Shown here in pieces: positions 52,592 through 61,000 of a stretch of DNA of 64,000 nucleotides; within the stretch, counting starts at the first letter, position 1, and each line of letters opens with the position of its first letter. The notes under the pieces are model-generated. The model did not search any database and was not told where the DNA came from. It was given only the letters and a program-made list of their open reading frames with translations. The stretch is from an uncultured Alistipes sp. (lineage in GTDB: Bacteria; Bacteroidota; Bacteroidia; Bacteroidales; Rikenellaceae), in contig CAAGLB010000082.1 in NCBI GenBank assembly GCA_900770635.1, positions 1 through 64,000 of the forward strand. The letters run 5' to 3'. A program made the translations under genes and the position numbers.

Positions 52592-52621
52592 CAAAGATAG
52601 CAGTTTTTTCGTTATCTACAA
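52592..52621 (-). promoter_or_regulatory. promoter of the rubrerythrin gene
   Basis: Minus-strand TTG (52619-52621), 19-bp spacer, TATCTTTG (52592-52599), 57 bp before the start codon. Confidence 0.75.
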
Positions 52622-52815
52622 TAGATTTTTAATTGTATTATTTTATTGTCTTATAAGCAATTTTTATAATAGCCCTTCGGCCTATAATTGTCTATGCCTC
52701 TTTGCATCGGACTTTGGGCGAACAGCGGGTGGTGCTTGTGGGGGCTCTTTGTCTTGACCGCTGCCGTATTATATATAAGGTGTGGTTTTGCTGCACTATG
52801 TCATTATATGCAAAA
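52622..52815. other. gene-poor spacer between rubrerythrin promoter and histone-like gene
   Basis: This 194-bp stretch is AT-rich at its left end and has a GC-richer block at 52690-52790. A plus-strand open frame of 55 codons (52694-52861) runs into the next terminator and has no promoter or known motif. I see no convincing gene; a small RNA is possible but not supported. Confidence 0.4.
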
Positions 52816-52856
52816 ACTCCGAATGAGCTCTATTTGTCGTACAGCCCATTCGGAGT
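52816..52856 (-). terminator. terminator of the histone H1-like gene
   Basis: Perfect 10-bp arms ACTCCGAATG and CATTCGGAGT about a 21-nt loop, with a plus-strand A-run before it. It is 43 bp after the stop. Confidence 0.82.
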
Positions 52857-52898
52857 ATTAGTTCAAAGGTCGCTGTTGCGCCTTGATGCAACAAATGA

Positions 52899-53075
52899 CT
52901 ATTTCTTAGCCTCCTCAACAGATACCTTGCGGAACTCCTTGAGAAGCTTAGTAAGCTCTAAAGCTGCCTTACGAGCACGTGTGCCTGCTGCCTTATTGTT
53001 CTTCTCTGCCTGCAAAGCTGCATCCTTTGCAAATGCCTCATACTGGGCTGCGATGTTCTCAATAATTGTCTTCAT
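52899..53075 (-). CDS. histone H1-like DNA-binding protein (Hc1 family), 58 residues
   Basis: This short frame starts at ATG 53075 and encodes 58 residues beginning MKTIIENIAAQYEAFAKDAA. It has a Lys/Ala-rich centre (EKNNKAAGTRARKAALE) and a C-terminal LTKLLKEFRKVSVEEAKK helix. This is the Bacteroidota version of histone H1-like protein Hc1, which binds DNA and probably compacts the nucleoid. It has a matching promoter and terminator of its own. Confidence 0.88.
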   Translation of the reverse strand: MKTIIENIAAQYEAFAKDAALQAEKNNKAAGTRARKAALELTKLLKEFRKVSVEEAKK

Positions 53076-53106
53076 ATCAATAAATGTTTATAAGGTTTTC
53101 TCTTCG

Positions 53107-53138
53107 CAAAGTTATAAAAATATTTTATATAACAACAA
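53107..53138 (-). promoter_or_regulatory. promoter of the histone H1-like gene
   Basis: Minus-strand TAACTTTG (53107-53114) with TTG at 53133-53135 (18-bp spacer) or 53136-53138 (21 bp), 31 bp before the start codon. Confidence 0.65.
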
Positions 53139-53260
53139 ATTTTTTTGTGCTAAATAACTCATAAATGCATGATTTTTCGACAAATCGGCATTTTTACCCA
53201 TGATTATTTAGACCAAATTAAATGGTTTTGCTGCTTGGTGACGACAGTAAAAACCTTGTA

Positions 53261-53309
53261 AATCCCTATTAGTGGGGATTGAAAAATGGCTTTTTATTCG
53301 TTATCTTTG
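53261..53309 (+). promoter_or_regulatory. promoter of feoAB with adjoining inverted repeat
   Basis: TTG (53279-53281), 20-bp spacer, TATCTTTG (53302-53309), 22 bp before the start codon. An inverted repeat AATCCC / GGGATT (53261-53266, 53275-53280) ends within the -33 element. It may be a regulator site, but it does not resemble a Fur box. Confidence 0.7.
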
Positions 53310-53331
53310 TCGCAAAATTATAAATATAGGT

Positions 53332-55698
53332 ATGCGTCTTAGTGAACTTAAAACGGGTGAGTCGGCCGTAGTCGTCAAAGTTTTGGGCTATGGTGGCTTT
53401 CGCCGTCGTATTATAGAGATGGGATTTGTGCGTGGCCAGAGTGTGAGTGTTGTGCTCGACGCTCCGCTCAAAGATCCTATCGAGTATCATATCATGGGTT
53501 ACGACATATCGCTACGTCGCAAAGAGGCCGAGATGATCGAGGTGATGACTCTCGAGGAGGCTGAGCGACTCGCCGAGGAGGAACTACCAGTGAGCGTTAC
53601 TCAGTCCGATATCATCGAGCGTGCGTTGCAGAGCGAGCATCACAAGATTAAGGTGGGCCTTGTGGGTAACCCTAATGCTGGCAAGACATCGTTGTTCAAT
53701 ACGCTGTGTGGCCGTAGCGAGCATGTGGGTAATTATAGCGGTGTTACTGTCGACGCCAAGCGAGGCAAGCTCACGTATAAGGGCTACAATATCGAGATTA
53801 CCGACCTTCCAGGCACATACGCCCTGTCGGCCTATTCGCCCGAGGAGAAGTATGTACGCCGACATATTATAGAGAATACACCCGATGTTATCATCAACAC
53901 CGTTGTTGCCTCTAACCTCGAGCGCAACCTCTATCTCACGACCGAGCTTATCGACATCAACCCTAAGATGGTCATTGCTCTTAACATGTACGACGAGCTC
54001 GAGGCGAGTGGTGCTAAGTTCGACCATGAGGCGTTGGGCGCTATGATAGGTGTGCCTATGGTGCCTGTTGTTGCACCTACACGTCGTGGCATCGACGAGT
54101 TGCTCGATACTATCATTGCGTTGCACGAGAATCGTGCTTCGAGCGAGCGACATGTCCATATCGGCCTTGGTCAGGTTATCGAGGAGAATCTCGAAGAGCT
54201 TAATGCCGACCTTCGTGAGCATCGTGACGAGCTGCCCGCCTATTTCCCACCTCGCTATTTTGCGCTTAAACTTATCGAGGGCGACGACGATGTTGCGGCT
54301 ATGATTAGCTCACTACACCATTTCGAGCGTTGGCAGAGCATGGCCCAGGAGGCTCGCCACAACATCGAGGAGGGCTTGGGCGTAGATGTCGAAACAGCTA
54401 TCTCGGAGCGTAAGTATGGCTTTGTGTCGGGAGCTTTGAAGGAGACCTATCAGGCGGCTAAAAGTGATAGAAATACGCTTAGCGATAAGTTTGATGCTAT
54501 TGTCACCCATCGCATCTGGGGCTATCCCATATTCTTTGCCATCATGTGGTTTATGTTCTACTGCACATTTACCCTCGGAGCATATCCACAGGATTGGATC
54601 GACATGGGTGTTAACTGGCTCTACGACAAGGTGCATGGCATGATGGAGGCTGGTGCTCTGCGTGATATGCTCACCGATGGCGTTATTAGCGGCGTTGGCA
54701 GTGTTCTTATCTTCTTGCCCAACATCATGATATTGTATCTCTTCATCTCGTTCTTGGAGGACTCGGGATACCTGGCACGTGCAGCCTTTATCATGGACAA
54801 GATTATGCACCGTATGGGTGTGCATGGCAAGTCGTTTATACCTATGGTCATGGGCTTTGGTTGCAACGTGCCTGCCATCATGGCATGCCGCACTATCGAG
54901 TGTCGTACCTCACGCCTTATAACCATCATGGTTGTTCCGTTTATGTCGTGTAGCGCACGTCTGCCTATCTACATGATGATTGTCGGCACCTTCTTCCCCG
55001 AGCATGCTGGCACCACACTCTTTTTGCTCTATCTCTTTGGTATGCTTATGGCCGTTATCTCGGCACGCCTCATGCGCAGGTTTATGTTCCGAGAGCAGGA
55101 AGCGCCATTTGTCATGGAGCTGTCGCCCTATCGCATGCCTACGGTGCGTACTACGGTGCGCCACATGTGGAGCAAGTGTACGCAGTATATCAAGAAGATG
55201 GGTGGCTTGATACTCATCGCCTCTATTGTTGTGTGGCTCATGAGCTACTATCCACGCCCCGAGCAGGGTAGTCCCGAGGCCGAGAGCCATAGCTACGAGA
55301 TGTCGTATATGGGCAAGATTGGTCAGGTGTGCGAGCCAGTGTTTAGACCTATGGGCTTTGGCTGGCAGGAGTCGGTGGCCATACTCTCGGGAATCCCCGC
55401 TAAGGAGATTGTCGTGAGCACAATGAATGTTCTGTATGCCCATCCTGACGATGCCGACGATGGTGGCGATGACGAGCTGTCGCATGCTGTGAAGATGCGT
55501 ATCCAGAAGAGCATGTCGACACCTTCGGCCGTAGCATTCTTGATATTCTCGTTGTTGTATCTGCCATGTATTGCCACAATTATGGCCATCAGCTCGGAAC
55601 TTAATTGGAAATGGGCTATCGGCTCAGCCCTCTACAACACTGCTGTGGCATGGCTTTTGGCATGGGTGGCTTACCTCTTAACAGGATTACTACTATGA
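53332..55698 (+). CDS. feoB: FeoA-FeoB fusion ferrous iron transporter
   Basis: A 788-residue protein from ATG 53332, directly after the promoter (the longer frame would begin upstream of it). Residues 1-75 are a FeoA SH3-like domain (MRLSELKTGESAVVVKVLGY). The G protein domain follows: G1 GNPNAGKTS (112-120), G3 DLPGTYALSAYSPEE. The membrane part (from about 385) has the gate motifs GFGCNVPAIMACRTIE and GIPAKEIVVST. It imports Fe2+ in anaerobes. The fusion is known in Bacteroidota. Its stop codon overlaps the start of a small partner gene (ATGA). Confidence 0.96.
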   Translation: MRLSELKTGESAVVVKVLGYGGFRRRIIEMGFVRGQSVSVVLDAPLKDPIEYHIMGYDISLRRKEAEMIEVMTLEEAERLAEEELPVSVTQSDIIERALQSEHHKIKVGLVGNPNAGKTSLFNTLCGRSEHVGNYSGVTVDAKRGKLTYKGYNIEITDLPGTYALSAYSPEEKYVRRHIIENTPDVIINTVVASNLERNLYLTTELIDINPKMVIALNMYDELEASGAKFDHEALGAMIGVPMVPVVAPTRRGIDELLDTIIALHENRASSERHVHIGLGQVIEENLEELNADLREHRDELPAYFPPRYFALKLIEGDDDVAAMISSLHHFERWQSMAQEARHNIEEGLGVDVETAISERKYGFVSGALKETYQAAKSDRNTLSDKFDAIVTHRIWGYPIFFAIMWFMFYCTFTLGAYPQDWIDMGVNWLYDKVHGMMEAGALRDMLTDGVISGVGSVLIFLPNIMILYLFISFLEDSGYLARAAFIMDKIMHRMGVHGKSFIPMVMGFGCNVPAIMACRTIECRTSRLITIMVVPFMSCSARLPIYMMIVGTFFPEHAGTTLFLLYLFGMLMAVISARLMRRFMFREQEAPFVMELSPYRMPTVRTTVRHMWSKCTQYIKKMGGLILIASIVVWLMSYYPRPEQGSPEAESHSYEMSYMGKIGQVCEPVFRPMGFGWQESVAILSGIPAKEIVVSTMNVLYAHPDDADDGGDDELSHAVKMRIQKSMSTPSAVAFLIFSLLYLPCIATIMAISSELNWKWAIGSALYNTAVAWLLAWVAYLLTGLLL

Positions 55699-55844
55699 TG
55701 ACGTGGCAAGATTGGACGGTGTTGGCAATAGCCGTTGTGGTTTTCATTGTACTCGTTGCCCGAGTGTGGCATTTCTTTAAGTGTCGAGGAACCACTGCGT
55801 GCGATGGTTGTACTAAGGAGTGCGACCACCGACGAGTAAAATAG
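55695..55844 (+). CDS. FeoB-associated Cys-rich membrane protein
   Basis: A 49-residue protein starting at ATG 55695 (or 55698), overlapping the feoB stop by 4 bp. It has one membrane helix (about 7-25) and a short Cys-rich tail, FKCRGTTACDGCTKEC. This is the small FeoB-associated family (PF12669), sometimes compared with FeoC. It presumably assembles with FeoB. The frame is open further upstream inside feoB, but that start is not credible. Confidence 0.9.
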   Translation: MMTWQDWTVLAIAVVVFIVLVARVWHFFKCRGTTACDGCTKECDHRRVK

Positions 55845-55845
55845 T

Positions 55846-55871
55846 AATGGCGACCGATTAAGGTCGCCATT
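55846..55871. terminator. bidirectional terminator between the feo operon and the symporter
   Basis: Perfect 10-bp arms AATGGCGACC and GGTCGCCATT about a 6-nt loop, between convergent genes, followed by an AT-only run. Confidence 0.85.
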
Positions 55872-55890
55872 ATTATTATATATATTATCA

Positions 55891-57108
55891 TTATCGCTTC
55901 ACAAATCTATCTACCACAGCAGCGCATGCAGCGTCGCCCGTGATGTTGAGCGTTGTGCGCACCATGTCGAAGATTCGGTCGAGGGCGTAGAATAGTGGTA
56001 ATCCCTCCAAAGGAATGCCCGCAGCAACAAGCACTGCCGCAGCAAGGAGCGTAGGGCCAGGAACGCCTGCCTGACCAATAGCGCCGAGCGTACACACAAC
56101 GGTGATTGACACATACTCAGCCATGCCGAGCTCGATGCCGTAGAACTGAGCAAAGAAGATGGCGAGTAGGGCATAGTATATCGCATTTCCCGACATGTTG
56201 ATTGTTGCGCCCAGAGGAAGCACAAAGCCCGATGTCTGCTTCGAGATGCCCATCTGGTCGCACGCCTCCATGTTTACAGGGAGGGTAGCGAGTGACGATG
56301 CTGTCGAGAACGACACCACCTGAGGCTTGATCATAGCCTTGAAGTAGTCTTTGAGCTTAACACGTGAGAAGAGTGCTACGGTGAGCGGATATAGTCCAAG
56401 ACCGATGATTAGCACCGCAATGAGGTCCAGCCACAACACGTTGGCAATCTGCACAAGCATGCCAAAGCCGAATGTTCCTGTGGCGTCGGCAATGAGGCCG
56501 AACACGCCAAATGGGGCAACGAGCATCACCTTGCCGATGCACCAGATGAGGGCGTCGAGAATGGTGTTGAGGCCGTTTACCATCTTGCGACGTGGCTCTG
56601 CGCCGAGTGTCGATACTCCAAAGCCGAAGAATAGACCGAAGATGATGATTTGTAGGATGTTACCCTCGGTGAGTGCTGCGATAGGGTTAGCAGGAATCAT
56701 ACCTATAAGCGTATCCCAGAAGCCCATGGCCGCAGGTGCGGCATTGCTCGTTGCGACTCCTCCCGCTTCGGTAATTGCTGCCATGCCCTCGGCGCTAACA
56801 TGAGCACCTGGCTGGAACAAAACGCCGAGAATAATTGCTACGGTGATAGATACAGCCGTAGTAAGAAGCATGTAGGCGATGCTCACGCCACCCACCAATC
56901 CTGCTGAGCGTGTCTCGCCGAGGGCTGCTGCGCCACTGATGATTGACACCAACACGAGTGGCACAACAAGCATCTTGATAAGTTGGATAAAGAGATCGCC
57001 AAGTGGCTTAAACATCGCTGCCTCGGGACCCATTGCTGCGCCTACCGCAATACCGATGACCATAGCCACGATAATCCATAGGCCTAAATTCTTCAAAAGC
57101 TTTTTCAT
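55891..57108 (-). CDS. dicarboxylate/amino acid:cation symporter (DAACS family)
   Basis: A 405-residue protein from ATG 57108; the frame extends to 57150 but that part is upstream of the transcription start. It has eight or more helices and the family motifs LIQLIKMLVVPLVLVSIISG, SSLATLPV and the re-entrant-loop FVLPLGATINMSGNAI. It takes up glutamate, aspartate or C4-dicarboxylates with Na+ or H+. Glutamate would fit the histidine pathway in this window but is only a guess. Confidence 0.94.
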   Translation of the reverse strand: MKKLLKNLGLWIIVAMVIGIAVGAAMGPEAAMFKPLGDLFIQLIKMLVVPLVLVSIISGAAALGETRSAGLVGGVSIAYMLLTTAVSITVAIILGVLFQPGAHVSAEGMAAITEAGGVATSNAAPAAMGFWDTLIGMIPANPIAALTEGNILQIIIFGLFFGFGVSTLGAEPRRKMVNGLNTILDALIWCIGKVMLVAPFGVFGLIADATGTFGFGMLVQIANVLWLDLIAVLIIGLGLYPLTVALFSRVKLKDYFKAMIKPQVVSFSTASSLATLPVNMEACDQMGISKQTSGFVLPLGATINMSGNAIYYALLAIFFAQFYGIELGMAEYVSITVVCTLGAIGQAGVPGPTLLAAAVLVAAGIPLEGLPLFYALDRIFDMVRTTLNITGDAACAAVVDRFVKR

Positions 57109-57128
57109 AGTGTCAGTATATTTGACGG

Positions 57129-57158
57129 CAAAGATACTACTTTCACTCAAAACGTCAA
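57129..57158 (-). promoter_or_regulatory. promoter of the symporter gene
   Basis: Minus-strand TTG (57156-57158), 19-bp spacer, TATCTTTG (57129-57136). The transcription start near 57122 lies downstream of the longer frame's first codon and so fixes the start at 57108. Confidence 0.75.
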
Positions 57159-57238
57159 TATTTTATTACAAAAATCGAACACTCGGGTTCAACTCTTGAT
57201 AATTTTTAGTATCTTTACAACATTAAAACAAGCAAGAT

Positions 57239-57946
57239 ATGAAACCAAGAATTGTTGTATTTACAGGTGCTGGCGTTAGTGCCGATAGTGGTATTTCAAC
57301 GTTTCGTGATGCCGACGGCCTGTGGGCAAACTATCGCATCGAGGATGTGTGCACACCCGAGGCCTTGGAGCATAATCGTGCTCAGGTCATCGAGTTCTAC
57401 AATCTGCGTCGAAAGGAGTCGCTTACGAAGAAGCCTAATGCTGGTCACCTCGCAATAGCCTCTATGGAGGAGTGGGCCGATGTTACGGTCGTCACCCAAA
57501 ATGTCGATAACCTCCACGAACAGGCTGGCTCAAAGCGTGTTGTGCATCTTCATGGCGAGCTTATGAAGCTGCGCTCGGAGCGTAATCCCGAGCTTATCTA
57601 CGATATAAACGATGGCTGGGAGCAAAAGCTCGATGCACGTGGCGATGATGGATTCTTGTTGCGCCCACATATCGTCTTCTTTGGCGAGTCGGTGCCTATG
57701 TTCGATCCTGCGTGCAAGATTGTGTCGGCCGCCGACATACTCATTGTTGTAGGTACGTCGTTGGCAGTATATCCTGCTGCCTCGCTGGTCTACTATGTGC
57801 GTGATAGGCAAGTGCCTATCTATCTTGTCGATCCAGGTCAGCCCGACACCGCAATGATTCGCAACCCACTAACCCACATTAAGGAGCGAGGAGCTGTTGG
57901 CGTTCCGCAGCTTGTTGAACGTTTGAAGAATGAGTTTGCGAAGTAG
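57239..57946 (+). CDS. NAD-dependent protein deacylase (sirtuin)
   Basis: A 235-residue class III-like sirtuin: GAGVSADSGISTFRD (10-24), QNVDNLHEQAGS (87-98), the catalytic His105 in HLHGEL and VVGTSLAVYPAASL. Tyr54 and Arg57 (FYNLRR) form the YxxR pair linked to desuccinylase and demalonylase activity in E. coli CobB. The four zinc-binding cysteines between HGEL and LRPH are absent. It removes acyl groups from lysine with NAD. The next gene overlaps it by 17 bp. Confidence 0.94.
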   Translation: MKPRIVVFTGAGVSADSGISTFRDADGLWANYRIEDVCTPEALEHNRAQVIEFYNLRRKESLTKKPNAGHLAIASMEEWADVTVVTQNVDNLHEQAGSKRVVHLHGELMKLRSERNPELIYDINDGWEQKLDARGDDGFLLRPHIVFFGESVPMFDPACKIVSAADILIVVGTSLAVYPAASLVYYVRDRQVPIYLVDPGQPDTAMIRNPLTHIKERGAVGVPQLVERLKNEFAK

Positions 57947-58448
57947 GGTAGCTGAGCGTGCTTCTAAGCTGCGAGAGTTTTGTCATAGCAAGGGCTATAA
58001 CACCGATGTAGCTCTCTTTGTCGACCTTAGTCGCCACTCGGGACGTAGACGCTTCGTTGTGTGGAGCTTCGAATGTGATGCGCCACTCTTTGCTTGCCCT
58101 GTGAGCCATGGTAGTGGTGCTCGTGAGTCGCATGTGCGCTCGGCATACGCTTCGGTGTCGAATGTCGATGGCTCGCACCTATCGTCGTTGGGGCGTGCCT
58201 TGGTGTCGGAGCGATATGAGGGCCGCTATGGTGTGGCATATAGGCTCGATGGCTTGGATGAGTCAAACTCTAATCTGCGCTCACGCTGCGTGGTGCTGCA
58301 TGGCTGGGAGCATACTACATCCAATCCCATATTTCCACGAGCTACGGTGGGTAGTCATGGCTGTCCTGTGCTCTCCCGAAAGATGATGCAACGAGTTGAT
58401 CAGTTGTTGCAGACTCACGAAAGGGTAGTGTTGGAAGTTTTCATATAA
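57930..58448 (+). CDS. murein L,D-transpeptidase catalytic-domain protein (YkuD_2 type)
   Basis: A 172-residue protein. It has the YkuD_2 pattern: SHGSGARES (His60 to Ser67), VVLHGWEHTT (His124) and the nucleophile Cys145 in GSHGCPVLS. L,D-transpeptidases cross-link peptidoglycan or attach proteins to it from the periplasm, yet the N-terminus (MSLRSRVAERASKLREF) shows no signal peptide. It overlaps the sirtuin gene, so it is made from the same message. An alternative start with a signal is not available in this frame. Confidence 0.87.
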   Translation: MSLRSRVAERASKLREFCHSKGYNTDVALFVDLSRHSGRRRFVVWSFECDAPLFACPVSHGSGARESHVRSAYASVSNVDGSHLSSLGRALVSERYEGRYGVAYRLDGLDESNSNLRSRCVVLHGWEHTTSNPIFPRATVGSHGCPVLSRKMMQRVDQLLQTHERVVLEVFI

Positions 58449-58461
58449 GCCTACAAATAAA

Positions 58462-58488
58462 TAAGGGTATCTTGCTCAGATACCCTTA
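58462..58488. terminator. bidirectional terminator between the L,D-transpeptidase and threonine dehydrogenase genes
   Basis: Perfect 11-bp stem TAAGGGTATCT / AGATACCCTTA with a 5-nt loop and T-rich flanks, between convergent genes. Confidence 0.9.
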
Positions 58489-58515
58489 CTTGTTTATTAT
58501 ATTAGGTGTTGTTGC

Positions 58516-59460
58516 TTACTTAAGCTTTGCAGCAACCTTCTCCAACATATCCTTAGTCATTGACTCGAGGTCCCACTCAGGCTTCCAGCCCCACTCCTCA
58601 CGAGCACATGTGTCGTCCAAAGAGTTTGGCCAGCTACGTGAAATCTGATCCTTAACAGGATCTACGTTGTACTCCATCTGGAAACCAGGCACGTGGCGCT
58701 CAACAACAGCCTTGATGATCTCTGGTGTGAAGCTCATCGCTGCGATGTTGAATGAGTTGCGGTGCTTAAGCTTTGATGGATCAGCCTCCATAAGCTCAAC
58801 TGTAGCACGCAAAGCATCAGGCATGTACATCATATCCATGTATACGTCTGGAGCGATGTTACATACAAACTTGTTGCCCTTAACTGCCTCGTAGTAGATC
58901 TCCACTGCGTAGTCAGTAGTACCGCCACCAGGAAGTGTCACGTTAGAGATGATACCTGGGAAACGTACCGAACGAGTATCAACGCCAAAGCGTGTATGGT
59001 AGTAGTTAGACAAAAGCTCGCCAGTTACCTTGCACACACCGTAGATAGTGTTTGGCTGCATAACGGTGTCCTGAGGAGTCTTGTCGCGTGGGAAGTCACC
59101 ACCGAAAGCACCGATAGAACTTGGAGTGAATACTGCACAGTTCTGCTCACGTGCGATCTCCAATGAGTTCTCCAACGCACCCATGTTGATACGCATGGCA
59201 AGCTGAGGGTTCTTCTCGCCTGTAGCCGACAAAAGTGCTACGAGGTTGAAGATAGAGTCAATGTTGTACTTCTTTACAAGCTCAGCATACTGCTTAGCAT
59301 CGAGGGCGTCGAGCGACTCGAATGGGCCAGCCTCAGCCAAAACAGCATTGTGCTTAACATCGGTAGCAACAACATTTGATGCACCGTAGATTGAGCGAAG
59401 ATATGGTACCAACTCAGATCCAATCTGACCACCGGCACCCAAAACCAAAATACGCTTCAT
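58516..59460 (-). CDS. tdh: L-threonine 3-dehydrogenase, short-chain (epimerase-like) type
   Basis: A 314-residue NAD-binding protein: GAGGQIGSELVPYLR (7-21), SSIGAFG, YGVCKVTGELLSNYY with the catalytic Tyr and Lys, and VRFPGIIS. The sequence VTLPGGGTTDYAVEIYYEAV is typical of the SDR-type threonine dehydrogenase, which oxidises L-threonine to 2-amino-3-ketobutyrate, as distinct from the zinc enzyme of E. coli. It is well expressed by codon use. KBL ligase is not adjacent. Confidence 0.93.
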   Translation of the reverse strand: MKRILVLGAGGQIGSELVPYLRSIYGASNVVATDVKHNAVLAEAGPFESLDALDAKQYAELVKKYNIDSIFNLVALLSATGEKNPQLAMRINMGALENSLEIAREQNCAVFTPSSIGAFGGDFPRDKTPQDTVMQPNTIYGVCKVTGELLSNYYHTRFGVDTRSVRFPGIISNVTLPGGGTTDYAVEIYYEAVKGNKFVCNIAPDVYMDMMYMPDALRATVELMEADPSKLKHRNSFNIAAMSFTPEIIKAVVERHVPGFQMEYNVDPVKDQISRSWPNSLDDTCAREEWGWKPEWDLESMTKDMLEKVAAKLK

Positions 59461-59546
59461 TAGATTTGATTTATCTTTTAGTTATAAGTTTTAGGTTCAC
59501 AACACCTTAGCGCTACCATACAAATAATGGTACACTTTTCATCGTG

Positions 59547-59554
59547 CAAAGTTA
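59547..59554 (-). promoter_or_regulatory. candidate -7 element for tdh
   Basis: TAACTTTG on the minus strand, 86 bp before the start codon. No TTG is evident at -33. Confidence 0.4.
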
Positions 59555-59628
59555 GTTATTTTTGCCGAAAAATGTAAGCTATAATACTAATTTTTTATCA
59601 CTCCATCCAAATTTTTTAGTCAAAAGAG

Positions 59629-59657
59629 TTGCAAATAAATATTTTTGCATATATTTG
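59629..59657 (+). promoter_or_regulatory. promoter of the lipoprotein array
   Basis: TTG (59629-59631), 18-bp spacer, TATATTTG (59650-59657), 45 bp before the first lipoprotein start codon. Confidence 0.6.
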
Positions 59658-59702
59658 TGTTGTTAATCAAATAACATAACCTAAAACTAAACTAACAAAA
59701 CA

Positions 59703-60956
59703 ATGAGAATTTTTCAGACTAAAGCACTCTTTGTGTGCACAATGTTGGCGGCGATGTTTGCCGTAGGCTGCAACAATGAGCAACCAGATCCAACACCACA
59801 GGAGCCAGATCAGCCAAAGCCGCTTGTTGAGGGCTCGTTCGAGGTGACATTCGATGAGATTAACGAGGACGCTGTGACAGTAACAATCACCCCATCAAGT
59901 GAGGTCGATTACTACTATGTATGTTTGGCATCCGACACCGAGAAGTATCTCGGTGGCGAGGAGAAGCTAATCGTATTAGACCAGCTCTCACAGCCTAATG
60001 CTGAGCAGTTGATATTCCGTGGTGAGCAGACGCTTACATTTGGTGGTCTTATCGCTCACTCACACTACCGTCTGCTCTACTTCCAGTATGATAGCGAGGC
60101 AAAAAACATTTTTGGCAAGCTTCACCGCTCAGAGCGTATCACAACACCTAATGGCACTGAGGAGTTTGCGATTGATGTAACAGATATCACTGGTCTTAGC
60201 GCAAATGTTAAGATTACGCCAAATGACCCTGAGATGAGCTACTTCTGGTGGATTGAGGAGATGGAGCAGTACGACGAGTGGTTCGACAATAGCGACAACC
60301 TCCTTATTCAGAACGACTTCGGCTTCTGGCAGTACTACGCCGACTTGGAAGGTCTGAACTGGAAAGAGGTGATGGGTTGGGACCTAACAAGTGGTGTTAC
60401 CACAGATAGCTCCGACTCACTCTACAACCTGTTGATGTGGGATAACGAGTACATGGTATATGTATATGGTCTCGACTCTGACGGTAACCTCCTAACACAG
60501 ATGACCAAGAAGCAGTTCAAGACAAATCCAAAGCCTGCGGCAAAGGATGTAACATTCGACATTCAGATTGAGTCAACAGAGTGGGATGTAGCATTTAATA
60601 AGTTTGCCGTATCAGCAAAGATTACCCCTTCAGATCCTGAGGCAAAGTTCTATGTGACAATCACCAATATGAGCTGGTATGATTGGTATTTTACCTCTGA
60701 CAACACTGGCCGTAGCGACGAGGATTATATCCAGTATCAGATTCTCCTCAACGCCTCAAAGCAGTCGTGGGAGCTTCTCGAGGACTTCCGTATGCAGGGT
60801 GAGACCGTTTACAAGCCACACGAGTCACGTAACCAGTACTTCAGCCCTAATCGTGAGTATGGTGTATTTGTCTTTGGCCTCGATGAGAATGGTCCAACAA
60901 CACCTCTCAAGATTTACGAGTTCACAACTCCACAGCGCCCAGCACAGGAGGAGTAG
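59703..60956 (+). CDS. secreted lipoprotein with tandem FN3-like modules (uncharacterised)
   Basis: A 417-residue protein. It has a lipoprotein signal with Cys23 (FAVGC), a Pro/Glu-rich linker (about 25-40) and then three modules of about 120 residues (about 43-145, 150-280, 290-412). Each opens with a beta strand of F-x-V/I-x-hydrophobic type, has ITPSDPEAKFYVT or similar, and ends with a YxxYVYGLDxxG...FKT strand. The modules are homologous to those of the next gene. No acidic LES surface-export signal follows Cys23. No characterised family is recognised. It is first in a three-gene tandem array. Confidence 0.8.
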   Translation: MRIFQTKALFVCTMLAAMFAVGCNNEQPDPTPQEPDQPKPLVEGSFEVTFDEINEDAVTVTITPSSEVDYYYVCLASDTEKYLGGEEKLIVLDQLSQPNAEQLIFRGEQTLTFGGLIAHSHYRLLYFQYDSEAKNIFGKLHRSERITTPNGTEEFAIDVTDITGLSANVKITPNDPEMSYFWWIEEMEQYDEWFDNSDNLLIQNDFGFWQYYADLEGLNWKEVMGWDLTSGVTTDSSDSLYNLLMWDNEYMVYVYGLDSDGNLLTQMTKKQFKTNPKPAAKDVTFDIQIESTEWDVAFNKFAVSAKITPSDPEAKFYVTITNMSWYDWYFTSDNTGRSDEDYIQYQILLNASKQSWELLEDFRMQGETVYKPHESRNQYFSPNREYGVFVFGLDENGPTTPLKIYEFTTPQRPAQEE

Positions 60957-61000
60957 CAGTGCGCTCAACAATGTGTAACTAATTAATATATATAGGTACT

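Noticed and set aside
52694..52861. 55-codon hydrophobic open frame on the plus strand
   Set aside because: It has no promoter, runs through the terminator of the histone-like gene and has no recognisable family; it may be chance.
53139..53260. Fur box upstream of feoAB
   Set aside because: No 19-bp GATAATGATAATCATTATC-like site; the inverted repeats there do not fit the Fur consensus.
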